From positions 3,276,770 to 3,340,769 of the forward strand of contig NW_004955517.1 in the NCBI RefSeq assembly GCF_000276665.1: a stretch of 64,000 nucleotides of DNA. The letters are read 5' to 3'. This stretch comes from Chinchilla lanigera (Eukaryota; Chordata; Mammalia; Rodentia; Chinchillidae). Positions 44,841 to 56,962 of this stretch are shown here, one piece after another; the stretch's first letter is position 1; every line of letters starts with the position of its first letter. A program made the translations under genes and the position numbers. The notes under the pieces are model-generated. The model did not search any database. It saw nothing but the letters and a program-made list of their open reading frames with translations, and had not been told where the DNA came from.

Positions 44841-46852
44841 AACATAATTTCAAAGAAAAGGACTCTCAGGGCCTAGTGTGTTTCGGAAATGCTGCATACC
44901 CCACCCTTCCACCCACTCCCTTGTCTGGATATTAGCACATTTGGAAGCTGAGAAGCTAGTAATATAGAATCTTGTTAGCCCTGGGTTTCCTAGATGCAGC
45001 TGACTACAGTAGGCATGTGTTTTTGGGTTATCTCCTGCAGGTCAAGTCACGGGAATTTCTGAGAGCTGCGAGTTTGTTAATTTCCACAACTGCGTGGCAG
45101 AGCTTAGGGCCCATTTCAGAGTGTTTGGCAGATTCAGTGGCAGCCTCATCCCCAGCTCAGCCAAGGGACCTGAGCTTAGGGCTGCCAGAGCGGGGTCTCA
45201 GATTCCTTTCTCTGGAACATGTAGAGTCTTTCAGTGTGGTCGGAGAGCTCTAGGAAAGCCTAGCATTCGTTTTGTCCTGCTCCATTATTCTGTCCACCCT
45301 AGCCCCTTAAGAAAATCATTCTGTTCTCTCTCCTCATTTGCATCTTTGGGATATAGCAACCAATGCAAGCAAATGAGGAGAAGCACCAGCGAGTTTTAAG
45401 AACACATATTCAGAAGGCTGTTCCTCAATTTGGAAGCCTTGACTTGTGCCCTATTTTTAAGTAGTTTTATGACTCAAGAGCCTCCCTCTAATAGTAGATG
45501 TGTACCTTTCTCTGCCTTCTCTGTAACTGAGCCACAAGAGATTTGCCTTGCCCTGCTAAGAGAAGGTTAATAGATAGTAGCTCTTTATTTTCAAGTACTA
45601 AGAAGTCTAAATTTTAGTTTATTTTGCTCAGGTTTATAATGGCCTGTTGTTGACTTTTAACTTTTGAGTATAGAACCAGGTCCCATAATGAAGGGCTCCA
45701 TCTCTTATTAACTACTCACGGTAATCAAATCAGTCGTGCTTTGGAGAATAGCTTTGAAAAGGAAAAGATATAAATGAGTAATATTCACATTTTGAAATAG
45801 CAGTGGTCTTGAAATAGCATTTACTTCCTTGAGTTTAAATGCGGAAGGTACTACTGCCAACACACATGGGAAAGAAATGATTGCTACCCTTCACTATTCC
45901 TGGAAAAGCCCTAGATTTAGGGTTTGCTTTTCCCTTTACCAGCCAGAAGGCAGGGTTTTAATCTCTTTGAACTTGTTTGCTCATCTGCAAAACTGGTTTT
46001 TGAAAAAGTCCCTACCCAGGATCTGAGAATTGTCATGAAGATCTGTGATAATGTCATGAAAGTCATTTTATAATCTGTTAAATTTTTCAGAAGCCAAACA
46101 TATGACTGCTATTCCTTTGGAAGCATTAAATATTCTTAGTACTATCAGAAGTAAAGATAGAATCAAAATCATTTTCACAATTGGAAGACATAGTCTGGGA
46201 ATGTTTTGTTGGGGGGATTTTTACTGATGAAAAGAAACTGAACTTATGGACCTCTTCAATTAGAAAGATCTACATTTTTATAAAGGAATAAGAGCTGTGA
46301 AAATCACCTGGAAATTATGTACATGTGTCTGTTTTTTAAATAAGTCTGTGCAAACTGTGCATAACTGTACCGTGAGTTAGTGAGTCTGACTGTGTTTTTC
46401 AGTTTGTACTGAATCTTACATGCCTGTTGGGAGTAGGTAGAGAGTTTTGAAATGGCCAACTCAAACCTAAGCTAACTTAGAGTTAAGTCCCACATATTTT
46501 AGCTGATTTGTAAGTGGAGTGGGGATGCTGTGAGACAGCTTTGGAGAAAGACACTGCGTGGAAGATACAAAAAAGCGTTTGGGGACGTGCATGTGTGCTA
46601 AGAGGAATACACCTTCTTGTGACTCCTGCCACATAAAGAAAACCCAACCAAATACAGACTTTCCTCTGTCAGCATCCTTGGGAGAATGTTGGTAAAGAAG
46701 CAGAACTTCATCTTTTTCCTTAGATTTTTGTCCAAGTAAAGAACAACCATTTTGGCATCTTTTTCACGCTCACCCAAAAACAAGAATCCGACTTAGGTAA
46801 ATTTAGTTCACTAATTTTTTTTTTTTTTTCAATTTTTGCCACATTATCCTCC

Positions 46853-46853
<1 letters not shown>

Positions 46854-46890
<37 letters not shown>
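46854..46890. repeat. (CA)n microsatellite
   Basis: A pure CA tract of about 37 nt. It generates the spurious cysteine-valine ORFs on the minus strand. Confidence 0.97.
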
Positions 46891-46892
<2 letters not shown>

Positions 46893-47828
46893 GCCTTTCT
46901 CTCAAACAACTGTTGTCTGCAAATAGTTCTGTTTTCCCGTTTTTCAGGTGTCATGAATGTAGGCACCTGATTACAGGTAAAATGAGAAGTGCAACGTAAA
47001 GCTTGCTTCAAAATAACTGGGACTGAAAATGTTAAAGAAAAACAGCATTCTGACAAGAAAATGCTACCCATGTGCTGAGTTTGATAAAAATAGAATGAAA
47101 AGGATTACTTATCTTTCAGATTTCCTTATTTCACAATATGACCCTGGAGGAGAATACAGAGATACAATCTTTGGGCTTGATACAATACTATTGGTTCAAT
47201 GGGTAGAAGAGCTAAACCCTGTGGCTGTCTTCCTCTTGAGGGAAGCCTTCCATCTCTGAGGAGAGAGGAGGGGCTGTGCTTCCATTGCTGTTGAGCCAAC
47301 TGCAGCCATGGTTGGAGTCTTTGTACATCACTGGAAAATGTCAGTGTATGGCTGGTAGCACATACAAGATACCCAGTGTCTCAGAGACAAGTCCGAGTGG
47401 GCCATGACATCCGCAGCCCACAGTACTGTCAGGGGCATTCATCGGCATAGGTCGTGGACCACCACCCAAGTTGGGCAGGTTATCTGCAACCTTCGTGGGA
47501 CCCCGGAGTATGAGTTTCCGGTCCCCACAAGCAAGGGGACAACATTCCCACCTGCTGTTTTCTGTCAGCTCCTTGTCAATAACTCATAACGGCCTTGAAG
47601 ATAGAAGTTCTAGAACGTGTCTAACCCAGTCCTGCTGGGTCAGTGTCTTCCCCTAACCCCAGGGCCCTTTTCCTGACAGATGGTCACTTGGTCTCCCATG
47701 AAAATCTCCAGGTACAGGGAATCCTTGGCTTCATAATCACCCCTTCTAGGCTAGGATGGCCCTACCAGGTGACAATAAATGCTGCTTCTTGACAAATGCA
47801 CCCTGTGAAATCCAGCTTCATCACTTCC

Positions 47829-47935
47829 CTCTTTTCTTCTTCTTTTTTCTTTTTTTCTTCTCATTTCAGCTGGGAATTGAACCCAGGGCCTTGTATATGC
47901 TAGTACACTCTATCGCTGAGCCACAGCCTCAGAGC
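47829..47935 (-). repeat. ID-like SINE, antisense, older
   Basis: On the minus strand: gaggctgtggctcagcgata, gagtgtactagcatatacaa and ggccctgggttcaattccc, with a T-rich (+ strand) tail of TTTC units. It lies 61 nt before the next antisense SINE (47997). Confidence 0.75.
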
Positions 47936-47996
47936 TCATTTCCAAAAATGCATTTTATTCCCCTGTGCCAGAGTGGTGCATATGCAAGTGTTTTTA

Positions 47997-48114
47997 TTTG
48001 TTTTTTTTTGTTTTGTTTTGTTTTGGTTTGGTTTTTTTCTGGTACTGAGAATCGAACTCATGACCTTGCGCTTGCCAGGCAGGCACTGTGCCCCTGAGCT
48101 AAATCCCCAGCCCC
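47997..48114 (-). repeat. Young ID-like SINE, antisense, 16-bp target duplication
   Basis: On the minus strand: ggggctggggatttagctca, ggggcacagtgcctgcctgg, gagttcgattctcagtacc and an A-rich tail with (CAAAA)n. It is flanked by a perfect 16-bp repeat tatgcaagtgttttta at 47981-47996 and 48115-48130. Confidence 0.95.
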
Positions 48115-51059
48115 TATGCAAGTGTTTTTAAAATAATATCCTTTTCCAGATTGCCAAGGATGTGAATAACTGGATGATAATAAACATCTGACCAGAGACA
48201 CTGAGCAATACTGTAGCTGTCCAGTGTGAAATAGACAGGCATTAGACTTGTGATCAGAACTCCTGACTCTGCTCATAACTGGTCAGATGCCCTTATTCCA
48301 CAAGGTTTTCTGGATTAAGATCTTCTCTCAGTTGACCATTCTGAGACTCAAACTCCTCCCTCATAAAGCAAGGACCTTGGCTAGCCAGAGCTTTCCAGTG
48401 CTAACGGTCCCAGAAATGAGACTCTTCCTATCCATCCTCATACACCCATCTGGTCACCATTGCCTGGATGACCACCTCTCGCCTGGAATGGCCCCAGGCT
48501 TAGCAGATATACAAGATACAGGGTGCAGGGTAAGGACATAGTAGGAGAACTATGGAGATTAGAAAGTGAAAGAGATACCTTTCCCTGATTAGGACTTCGA
48601 GCTCATTGGGTCTGAACAACTTGCACATAAGAATGGCTTATTTACCAGTATACCCATGCATAAATAATACACAGAGAGTTGTGAAGAGCCTAGAAGAGAG
48701 AGGAATGGACTTCCACTGAGGGGTTATGAAAGAAGTGGTGAGGAGAGCACAGTTTCAACGTGGTGGGGAAGATGGCAAAAGCACGAGCTAAAGCAGAGGT
48801 GAGAACTAGCAAGTGTTCAGTTAGGCCAGCAGGGACATTAAGGAAGAGGCAAGCCTCAGAGAGATGTTTGGAAGATTCTTAAATCCCAGGAAGTTTGGAA
48901 CTTTATTCTGTAGGTAATGCAGTCTTGATCATTTCACAGCCCCCAAACTGGGAAAAATTGGTGTGTGGCCGGGTAGAGAGAGACCTTACTCTTTTTATAT
49001 ATAAAGCACAGGTCTACATACAGCTCATGAATGGATATTTTTAAAAGCACACCTGTGGTATTAACTGTCCATGGAAAAGGAAGTTGGAGGAGGGTAATTA
49101 ATAGAAGGGTTTTTTAAAAAGTCACTGTAGACGCCACAGAGGTGTCAAAGAGAGTCAATGACTGAATATAGGGATTAGACCCAAGCACAGACAGTAAAAG
49201 AGGCTGTCATACCCAAACCACAAAGAGCAAAGATACATTATGTATATTTACACAATAAATGGCTCTTAAAAGTAGGAAGTGTTGTCCATGTAAAACTGTA
49301 CCCTCAGCCACAAACTTAAAGCAGATATCTTTGAGAGAAGACACAGCTGTACCTGCCCGGAGACATCGTCTTGATTAGAATTAATTCTAAGAAGGAAGGA
49401 TGACTTCACCCCGCCACTCCCATCCCTAGAAATGGCACAGTGCACACACCTGTGACACTGAACCGCAGGAGGGAGTAGATGGGGATGCTTTAATTCCATG
49501 CGCTAAAAGTGCGAGCTAAATGAAAACTCTCCTTTTTCAGAAGTTTCCAAAATGAACGAGAGTCTAATTTTTCATGCAGACCAGTTGTTAGAATTGCAAT
49601 TCCCATGTCTTGGACTATCCATAGACACACAAGTATGATCCTCACCGAGAAGAATGACTACCTCGTTCCTGGGTAGTTGGTAAAGGACTCGCTTTTAAAA
49701 TAATAATTTGCTACAGCCTTTGCCAGCTCCAGGACGGGCATTGGAGCTGAGCGCTAAGAGAGAATGTCCTCTCATCACATGTGTGTTAGTGAAATATTAT
49801 GCTTGGAACTGGCCTCTTTGGCTACTAATATGCTCTAATATCTAAATGAAATATTAGTTATGTTAGTAATACACTACATTATTTTGCTAAAAGCAGAAAT
49901 AGCAAAAATGTTTTATTATTTTAAAGTAGACCATTATAATACGTCCCATGGAAAAAAGTTTCTATTTGAGCCCAGTGCAGTAGTCCAGCCGAAATGTCAT
50001 ATTTTACAGTTACAATATGTTTTGATTAATGTATTTTTTTATTTTTGTGTGCAAAATGAAGTTTGCTTCTAATTTGTGTACTCACCACCCGCTAATATGT
50101 TTAAATTAAGTTGCTTTTGCATTCATCTGTATGTTATTCGTTTCTAGCTGCTTTTAATTTGCTCAGAATTGACATTTTAACTTTCCAGGCTGCCATCTCT
50201 AAGATCTCTTAATTCCTTGATCATTATTCAGTGTGTGTATCATTTAATGATCACATTTGCTTATATAGGCGTACACATGTCTCTGTGGAGATCGCCAGCG
50301 GATTTGTTACATGGTAGTGTTTATGACTGAGAACCACCAGGGACTGAATTCAAAGGCAAATTCCCCGTTTAACAGAGACACATGGAAGGAAAAGTTCTAT
50401 TTTTTTCTATCTACTTAATAGTCGTATTTAGCTCCCCACTCGATCATTCCCACAAAAGCACTCTTTAGTCCCAGGCAGAGATGTATGTAATTGGCTTTAC
50501 CACATTGTGAAATAGAAAGGACAAATCTTTGAGACACCTCAGTTCCCTTGAAGAGGAGGATGCCAGGTTGGCAGTTTTGCATTCTAGATTTTTCATTCAA
50601 TACCCAGGACTCGACTGCCATAGGGAAAGAGTAATTTGTAGAAGGAGACAGGTGTCCAGGCATCTCCAGGGTGCAGAGTTTCTGACTTAGCAGGAAGACT
50701 GCCCATGAAGCAAGCCCAGTGGCGGCAGCTCCAGCCCCCAGGAGTCCTGTTAGTCAAACACAGCTTGCCCGGGGCAGAGCTGCTTTGGCAAAACTTGCTC
50801 TTCTCCTGCAAGATCCAAAAAGAGAACCTTAGCTCCTTTGCCAAAGTGCTGTCAGCTCCACTCAAGCGGGAAGGCTCTGCTCAGATGCAGAGTTAGGCCG
50901 GGCCCTACCGTGCCAGTGACTTTGGCTGGATGGAACACCCTGAAAATGCCACTGCAAAGCACACAGTGCCAGCTTGTAGAGCAGTATATGCCACAGACCT
51001 TCCAAAGAGATCACTGATTTGAGTTGGAGGTTTTATTTTATCTCTTTATTCATAAAACC

Positions 51060-51079
51060 ATCTCTCTCTCTCTCTCTCT
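51060..51079. repeat. (CT)n microsatellite
   Basis: A pure CT alternation of about 20 nt. Confidence 0.95.
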
Positions 51080-51774
51080 TTTCCACACATCAGTTGGTCA
51101 ATCTTTGTTCAAAAACAAAAAGCTGACAGAAGGTAACATTTTTAATGTTTTATTTGGTTTTAACTAATTTTGATTTTTTAATAGAAAAATACACCACTGG
51201 ATTAATTTTCACACACTGGACACACCCATGTCATAATCGTTGATCAAGAAACAGGACATCCTGGGCCTCCCAGCAGCTCCCAGCCCACCTGCTTCCCAGA
51301 GCAGCCCCACTTCTAAAGGGCCTCCCATGACAAGAAGCCCACCTTATATCTAAGTTTGGTCTAAGGGTTTTATGTGAAAACTGAATGTGGGTTTCTTTTC
51401 CTAGGGATCTGTTTCTGCATGTAGACATTTCCCCATTTTAAATGGCCTTCATTCAGGAGAGAAAGTTTCCATTTTCTTTAAATGTTCCTTACAATTGCTC
51501 AAAAGCTGATCCTAGCTGATCTGATTTCTTCTTCCTCGCCTTCAACTCTGACACCCCATTGCACACACTCCTGGCTGTAGCAGAAGCAGCTGGAAAGCAT
51601 TCAATTTCTGTACATCCCAGTTCTGTGTCCGTTCAAGGGGTGCACTTGCTGTTCAAGGGCCGATCTGATAACTGACTTGAGAAATGTACCACTATTGCCT
51701 ATAACTTGTAAGTAAAACGAAGAAAGTTAAAATGCTGCACCATTTGCCATTTCTATCTTTTTAAAATTTACCTT

Positions 51775-52095
51775 TTGATTGATAGGTACTATTTTACATG
51801 ATTTATGAAGCACAGCGTGATGCTTTGATTTGTGTATACATAGGGTAGTGATCAGCTTGGGGTAATTAGATCTGTCTTAGATTTTTATCATTTTTCTACA
51901 GTGAGTGCATTCAATTCTTCTCCTCTAAACATTTTGAGATACATAATGCATTATTGTGAATTATGTCCACCCCACTGTGACACAGAACAGCAGAACTTAT
52001 TCCTCCTATCAAACACCACTGCACCTGTCGATCAGCTTTCCCCTCCCCACCTCTTCCTCCACCACTGGGATCAATCCCCGCTGCCTTCCCGCGGC
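51775..52095 (-). mobile_element. L1M-type 3' end, antisense
   Basis: On the + strand, gatcagcttggggtaattag, tgagatacataatgcattat, cccactgtgacacagaacag and cagaacttattcctcctatc match the reverse complement of the 3' region of old L1M elements. It is 5'-truncated, non-coding and ends about 390 nt before exon K. Confidence 0.65.
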
Positions 52096-52480
52096 CCCAG
52101 CCCTGGCCACGGCAAGAATTCTACGAACTTCACGTTCTTAGTACAAGACGAGTTCTGCGCTCTTCTGGCAATGGATTTGGAGAAGGAAGGTCCCGCCCAA
52201 AGACCCCCGAACCCTGCAGTCGTTGTGCATGGGTGCTCCTTGAGCATCCACACTTTCAGTCACTCTGTGGTGGATTTTTTGCCATTAACATTTTTCATTT
52301 CTCCATGCCGAGCACCATCACAGCTCCACATCTGCAAGCTCCGTTCTGAAATGTGTCGCTTGAGTTTTCACTGTTGTCTTGCTGTGGACTTAGCCAATTT
52401 ATTTACAACTGTTGTGTGTTTCTGCCACATCTGCATTGTCACTGTGATGGTATTTTTCTTTCTGTCTGTTTCTTCTACAG

Positions 52481-52627
52481 GAGTTTAACCAGTAACCTAC
52501 CCAATGTGAACCTACCCAATGTGAACCTACCCAAAGTACCAAATCTACCAGTTAACATCCCTCTAGGCATCCCACAAATGCCTACTTTTTCGGCACCGTC
52601 ATGGATGGCTGCTATATATGATGCTGA
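52481..52627 (+). CDS. CADPS: CADPS cassette exon K (147 nt, NLPNV repeats)
   Basis: The acceptor is tgtttcttctacag. The donor is GCTGA|gtgtgt, which is weak at +3 to +5. It encodes SLT, then [40 protein letters not shown] and AIYDA, entering and leaving in phase 2 (49 codons). Three tandem 15-nt units occupy 52494-52538; the first two are identical and the third differs in its last bases. The segment is rich in Pro and Asn and low in charge, unlike the helices around it, so it probably forms an extended loop inside the MUN region. It occurs in some CADPS isoforms and not others (from memory). Skipping would join J to L as EPVNNGSG. The weak donor agrees with optional use. Confidence 0.95.
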
Positions 52628-55600
52628 GTGTGTATTCAGTTCACATTAGATCTAATTTAAATTTAAGTGATCTTGGCATGGATATGTATTGTTTATTTCT
52701 ATACATCCTATATAACAGAGATGGAGATGGATAATTAGACATATTTTGCTGATCACGCAGAGACAATATTGTTTATTTCTGGCATGTATCATGTTTGTAA
52801 GACGTTTGCTATATATACAGTACTAACAATTTGTCTTACGCCCACTGAACGCTTGAGGACTAAATTTCACTTCCTAAATTCTTTTGCAGAAAGACCATAT
52901 CCCCTTCTTAAGTGTAGGTGACTCAAGAAGTTAATCATCCAAAAATAGTTTAGGAAACCTATTTTATGGGCTGGCCAGTCATCTCTGGCTTGATCCAATT
53001 ATAAGAGGGAACACACACCTACCTAGAAGCTGGCTTTGGAGCTTTTTTTTAAACAATAAAAATTCTTAGAGATTATTTAAGCCATAAGGCATATTTCTGT
53101 GTTAGCAGAGGCAAAATGTAGTCACAGTATGTTCAAGACTAAATAAAAATTTCTGAATGGATCAAGCCCTAGTCTTTTTTTATTAGTCTCTGTTTGTGAT
53201 ACATAATAAATACATCTATAGTGGAGAATTGATACATATACACATTGCATCTTAATCTTTTTTATTTCTCCTTCCCCAAGCCCTAGTTTTGTGTTATCCA
53301 AAGGTAATTTCCAAGATCAATGTACAATATAAGGCTTTGAGATCTAGGCAGCAAGAAGGCCTCTGAATATAAGAATCAAGATTCAAACAGCAAATAATTA
53401 AACTCTTGTTAATCACGTGATCTGTGGTCAGAGTATAGAGTCATTCTTTGTCTTCATTCCTACAAACATTTGAGTTGTAAGGGGTGGTTTTACCCGGAGC
53501 CTGGGCTATTTCTTCAAAGCCAGCGGTTGGGGAGAGGGGATTAAGCAGCCGTTTCTTCTAGAGTAGGAAATGAGTCCTCTTCCTTTTTTCCTTACCAAGA
53601 AGAAGATCCAGCACCCCTAAATCCTACCTCAGAGAAATTAAATCAGAACCATGTGCATGATTTAATAAGTGAAATAAAGTTTAGCAATTCTATACTCTCC
53701 TTTGATCCTTTTTGTCGACCACAGCTAATTATAGGCCAGATAAGCTTTTTCTTAAAAGAATAAATTGGCACATTTTCAAAGGGAAGTGTTATTATCAAAG
53801 GAATAAAAAATGATCTGAAACTGGCAGTGATGTTTTGAAATCTCGAAATCACATTCATCAAGATGGCCCATAACATTTTTATCCTCCTATTAATACAGGT
53901 AGAGAACAGGACATTAAAATGACTTCTCTACCTGGCTCCTTCAAATGGCCTAATATTTTTTAAGACCTATAATTGCTCACAAGTTCACTGTGGAATCATA
54001 TGGTGAATGTGCCTGGTTTTCTTTTAAAGGCAAATTAAAGCCAGCAAAACAATTTATATCTAAGGAAAAATCAAAGAAAAACATCATATTCATGCTAAGA
54101 TGACTATATTAAAAGCTAGATTAGGTAGTATCTGTCTAAAATTTAAAAATAAATATCTTAAAGCTTCTCTTACCTTCTTTTGTGCATGCTCCGTGACACT
54201 GTCTTTTGAAAAGATATGAATCAAGACATTGTAATAAAGCAGATAATGGTCTCCGTTCAATTAATTAAGGCATGAGTGGGAACACATTTTGGTAACTGCT
54301 CAGCAATCAAAATAATCTTGGTGCTATTGCCTTAACATTAGCAGTTTATCTTAAAAATAAAAAGAAAATATTCTTTTCCTCATGTCAAAACTTAATAATA
54401 AGCTCTTCAAAGAAAAAAAACCCTACAAGAATTTTTTGAAGCTCTGAAACCAGATGGGTGTCAAAATGTTGTTGTAATAAATACCAATTATTGCATTCGT
54501 ATGTACTTAATGATTTAAAACATAAACCATGCAGTTCCAAAACGGGGCTTAGGCTAGACAAAGTTGGGGTTTCTTTTTTTTTCTGAGCGTAAGATGGGGT
54601 AGGGGGAAGGCCGAACTTTTGCAGAGAGACAATGCACTCCCCCACTTCTGCACGACGCTATGTCTGCAAAGGCATGGGCTCTCGGTCGTCCTCCAGGAAA
54701 TGCCTGATTCTATATCTTTTCATGATTCCAGTTTCCTCCTTTGCCACCTTTCATTTGAAGGGCCTGTTACCTGCTCCTTTGTGTCAGATACATCTCCGTA
54801 TTGACCTCAGACTGGTCTGTCCTGAAAACATTACCCTGTCGGTCCAGGCCCTAAGCTGCGTCTCGGCATGTTGGGAGTTTGCCCCTCCCTGCCCCGCAGT
54901 AACTGTGTATGCCTTTATGCACTAGCTATATTTCTCTCTGAAGCATTAATTCAATGCAGCTGGCATCTGTCACAATAGAAACACCCACGCTCATCTGTTT
55001 CTATAGACGATGTCAGAACAAGTGGTAATGCATGGTGTGCTGGACATTTGATAAACTACCGTGTTAGCACTAGTGGTATGCGAGGAAGGGGGCGGGGGGT
55101 GTTCACCCCTCAGAGGTCCAAACGGGACCCTTACAAAAGAGAAAGCCGGCAAGAGAAGAGCAGGATGGTGAGGTCGAGCATTCCCGTACACAGGCTCTCT
55201 GTGGATGCCCCAGGTGAAAGTTTCTTAGACGTCACTGTGCAGAAAGGAGTCAGATCCCACTTCCCCATTTGTACAGAGGACCGGGTGAGACCATGCAAGG
55301 AGATGAAAAGCTCAGGTTTAGAGCCCTGAAGCGCTGCAAATACTCCTGTCCTCTCACCTCCTCTGCCCCGACTGCCCTCGTCCAGGGGCTGCCTGTGCAA
55401 TGGGCTGGCCCATGAAAATTGGAATAATCACCAAACTAAACAGGAACTCTGGACTCAAGGTACCCAGGTATTCCCACTTCGATCTGAGTCACCCCGGTCT
55501 TTTTCCAGCTCTTCAAGAGAGAAAGCAGGTCCTCGCTCACCACTTTGTTAGCACTGTCCTCTTAAAACTGAAAGTCTTGTGCAGTCTTCAAGAGGCCTCT

Positions 55601-56038
55601 GCTCTGGAGGGGAGCTGGGGAAATGCATGAAACCCCGAAGTTTAATAACTGCATGTTGTCATGTAGTTATTATCTGTGGAGACCCACTTCTCCCCCTTGG
55701 CTCGTGGCCTTCATCTGAATCACCACATGTGCTAATGTGGTTATCAAGGAAGGCTGAATTTTACCATACACCCTTCTCCTGGTTGCCATGGGACAACACT
55801 TTCTTCAGACTCCTCACTGGGCTGGAGAAATTGGCCGAGCAAAGCCAACTAAGTCGCGTATGGTAAAACTCAAAATCTGCTGGTGGAGACTGCCCCTCCT
55901 CCACGGCCAACACACGTCATGTCGTATGTGGAAGCCAATGTTTGCCTTAAGCCTTCTCGCCCCCGGTGTGTCTGTGTTAGTTTCCACGGAGCCCAAGGCC
56001 GCTGGGTGACTCTCGGTTTGTACTTCTTATCCTCCCAG
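52628..56038 (+). other. CADPS: CADPS intron K-L
   Basis: This 3.4 kb intron is AT-rich in its first half and more GC-balanced after about 54550. I recognise no repeat family with confidence and no gene; several ORFs of 60-97 codons lack domains. Confidence 0.75.
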
Positions 56039-56194
56039 TAATGGATCAGGCACCTCAGAGGATCTGTTCTGGAAACTTGATGCCCTTCAGACCTTCATTC
56101 GGGACCTGCACTGGCCTGAGGAAGAATTTGGAAAGCACCTAGAACAACGGCTGAAGCTGATGGCAAGTGACATGATTGAGTCTTGTGTCAAAAG
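56039..56194 (+). CDS. CADPS: CADPS exon L (156 nt)
   Basis: The acceptor is cttatcctcccag and the donor is CAAAAG|gtaagc. The leading T completes Asp (after K) or Asn (after J). The exon then encodes [40 protein letters not shown] and [11 protein letters not shown], with two bases of Arg. It is a MUN-region segment with paired helices; [21 protein letters not shown] is distinctive of CAPS proteins. It is phase-symmetric (2 in, 2 out) but I know of no isoform lacking it. The following intron holds two young ID-like SINEs, at 56290 and 56867. Confidence 0.97.
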
Positions 56195-56289
56195 GTAAGC
56201 CCATGTGGCTGGGCAGGTTTGGCACGCTTTTTCCATTGTACGAGAACTCTAGGAAGAGCCCATGACTCTTCTTTCAAAAAGCCATGATT

Positions 56290-56373
56290 GGGGCTGGGGA
56301 CTTAGCTCAGTGGCACAGCACCTGCCTGGCAAGCACAAGGTCGTGAGTTCGATCCCCTGTACCGGAAAAAAAA
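56290..56373 (+). repeat. Young ID-like SINE with 14-bp target duplication
   Basis: ggggctggggacttagctca, gtggcacagcacctgcctgg, gtgagttcgatcccctgtac, A tail. It is flanked by aaaaagccatgatt at 56276-56289 and 56374-56387; the A bases make the left edge of the right copy ambiguous. Box B is a perfect gttcgatcc. Confidence 0.95.
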
Positions 56374-56866
56374 AAAAAGCCATGATTTAGAGGTTTTTGG
56401 AGACAGCTACTGCTTGTCAAAGTCATCTGGAAGGGTAGCTGTCCAAGTCTAGTTTCAATTCACCTTCCCTTCTATCTGTCCCAAACACAAAATAATTCGG
56501 CTGCCAGTTTTGTCATGGTTATTGGCTTCGCAAGGAAAACACCCATGTCCATTTTTACTCATCTCCGTATCCCCAATATCTATCAGTGTCTGCCACAAAA
56601 TATTTACCTAATAAACATGTATTAATGCACGACTGTGGGAACTGAGTGGAGAAGAAAGGAGAGAAAGATACATAATTCCAGAACAGGAGGACCCAGTACA
56701 GGTGGCAGGAGCTTGGATGTAGGTGTGGGGGTAGGCAGTACCCCGTACAGCACATCTACTGATGTGCTGGCAAAGCAGGCACCTCCGCACTGGCATTCCT
56801 TCTGTACTAGGGACTGAGTACCTACCATGCGGCAACTAGTAGTTGTCACACTCAAAATCTTATTGG

Positions 56867-56962
56867 AGGGGCTGGGGGTTTAGCTCAGCGGCACAGCGCC
56901 TGCCGGGCAAGCGCAAGGTCATGAGTTTGATTCCCAGTACCGGAGAAAAACAACAACCACAA
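56867..56962 (+). repeat. ID-like SINE with 13-bp target duplication
   Basis: aggggctgggggtttagctc, agcggcacagcgcctgccgg, atgagtttgattcccagtac and an A-rich tail with CAACAACC. It is flanked by aaaatcttattgg (56854-56866) and aaaatcttactgg (56963-56975), one mismatch, so a little older than the copy at 56290. Confidence 0.92.

Larger units (their letters stand above)
44307..52480 (+). other. CADPS: CADPS intron J-K (8.2 kb)
   Basis: It contains an old DNA transposon near 44630-44840, a CA microsatellite at 46854-46890, two antisense ID-like SINEs (47829-48114), a CT repeat at 51060-51079 and an antisense L1 3' end ahead of exon K. The 195-codon ORF at 51901-52488 crosses the L1 remnant and the exon K acceptor and is a chance ORF. 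Confidence 0.8.

Noticed and set aside
46720..47071. Cys-Val repeat ORFs on the minus strand
   Set aside because: They are the translation of the CA microsatellite at 46854-46890.
51901..52488. 195-codon ORF on the + strand, the longest in the window
   Set aside because: It starts in an antisense L1 3' remnant, runs through intron and enters the exon K acceptor in a frame other than the CADPS one. No domain or codon pattern supports it.
52353..52649. 98-codon ORF containing exon K
   Set aside because: Only 52481-52627 is exon. The upstream part reads through the polypyrimidine tract and the downstream part through the donor.
56290..56373. tRNA gene suggested by A and B boxes
   Set aside because: The body is an ID-like SINE with A tail and target duplication; it does not fold as a tRNA gene.
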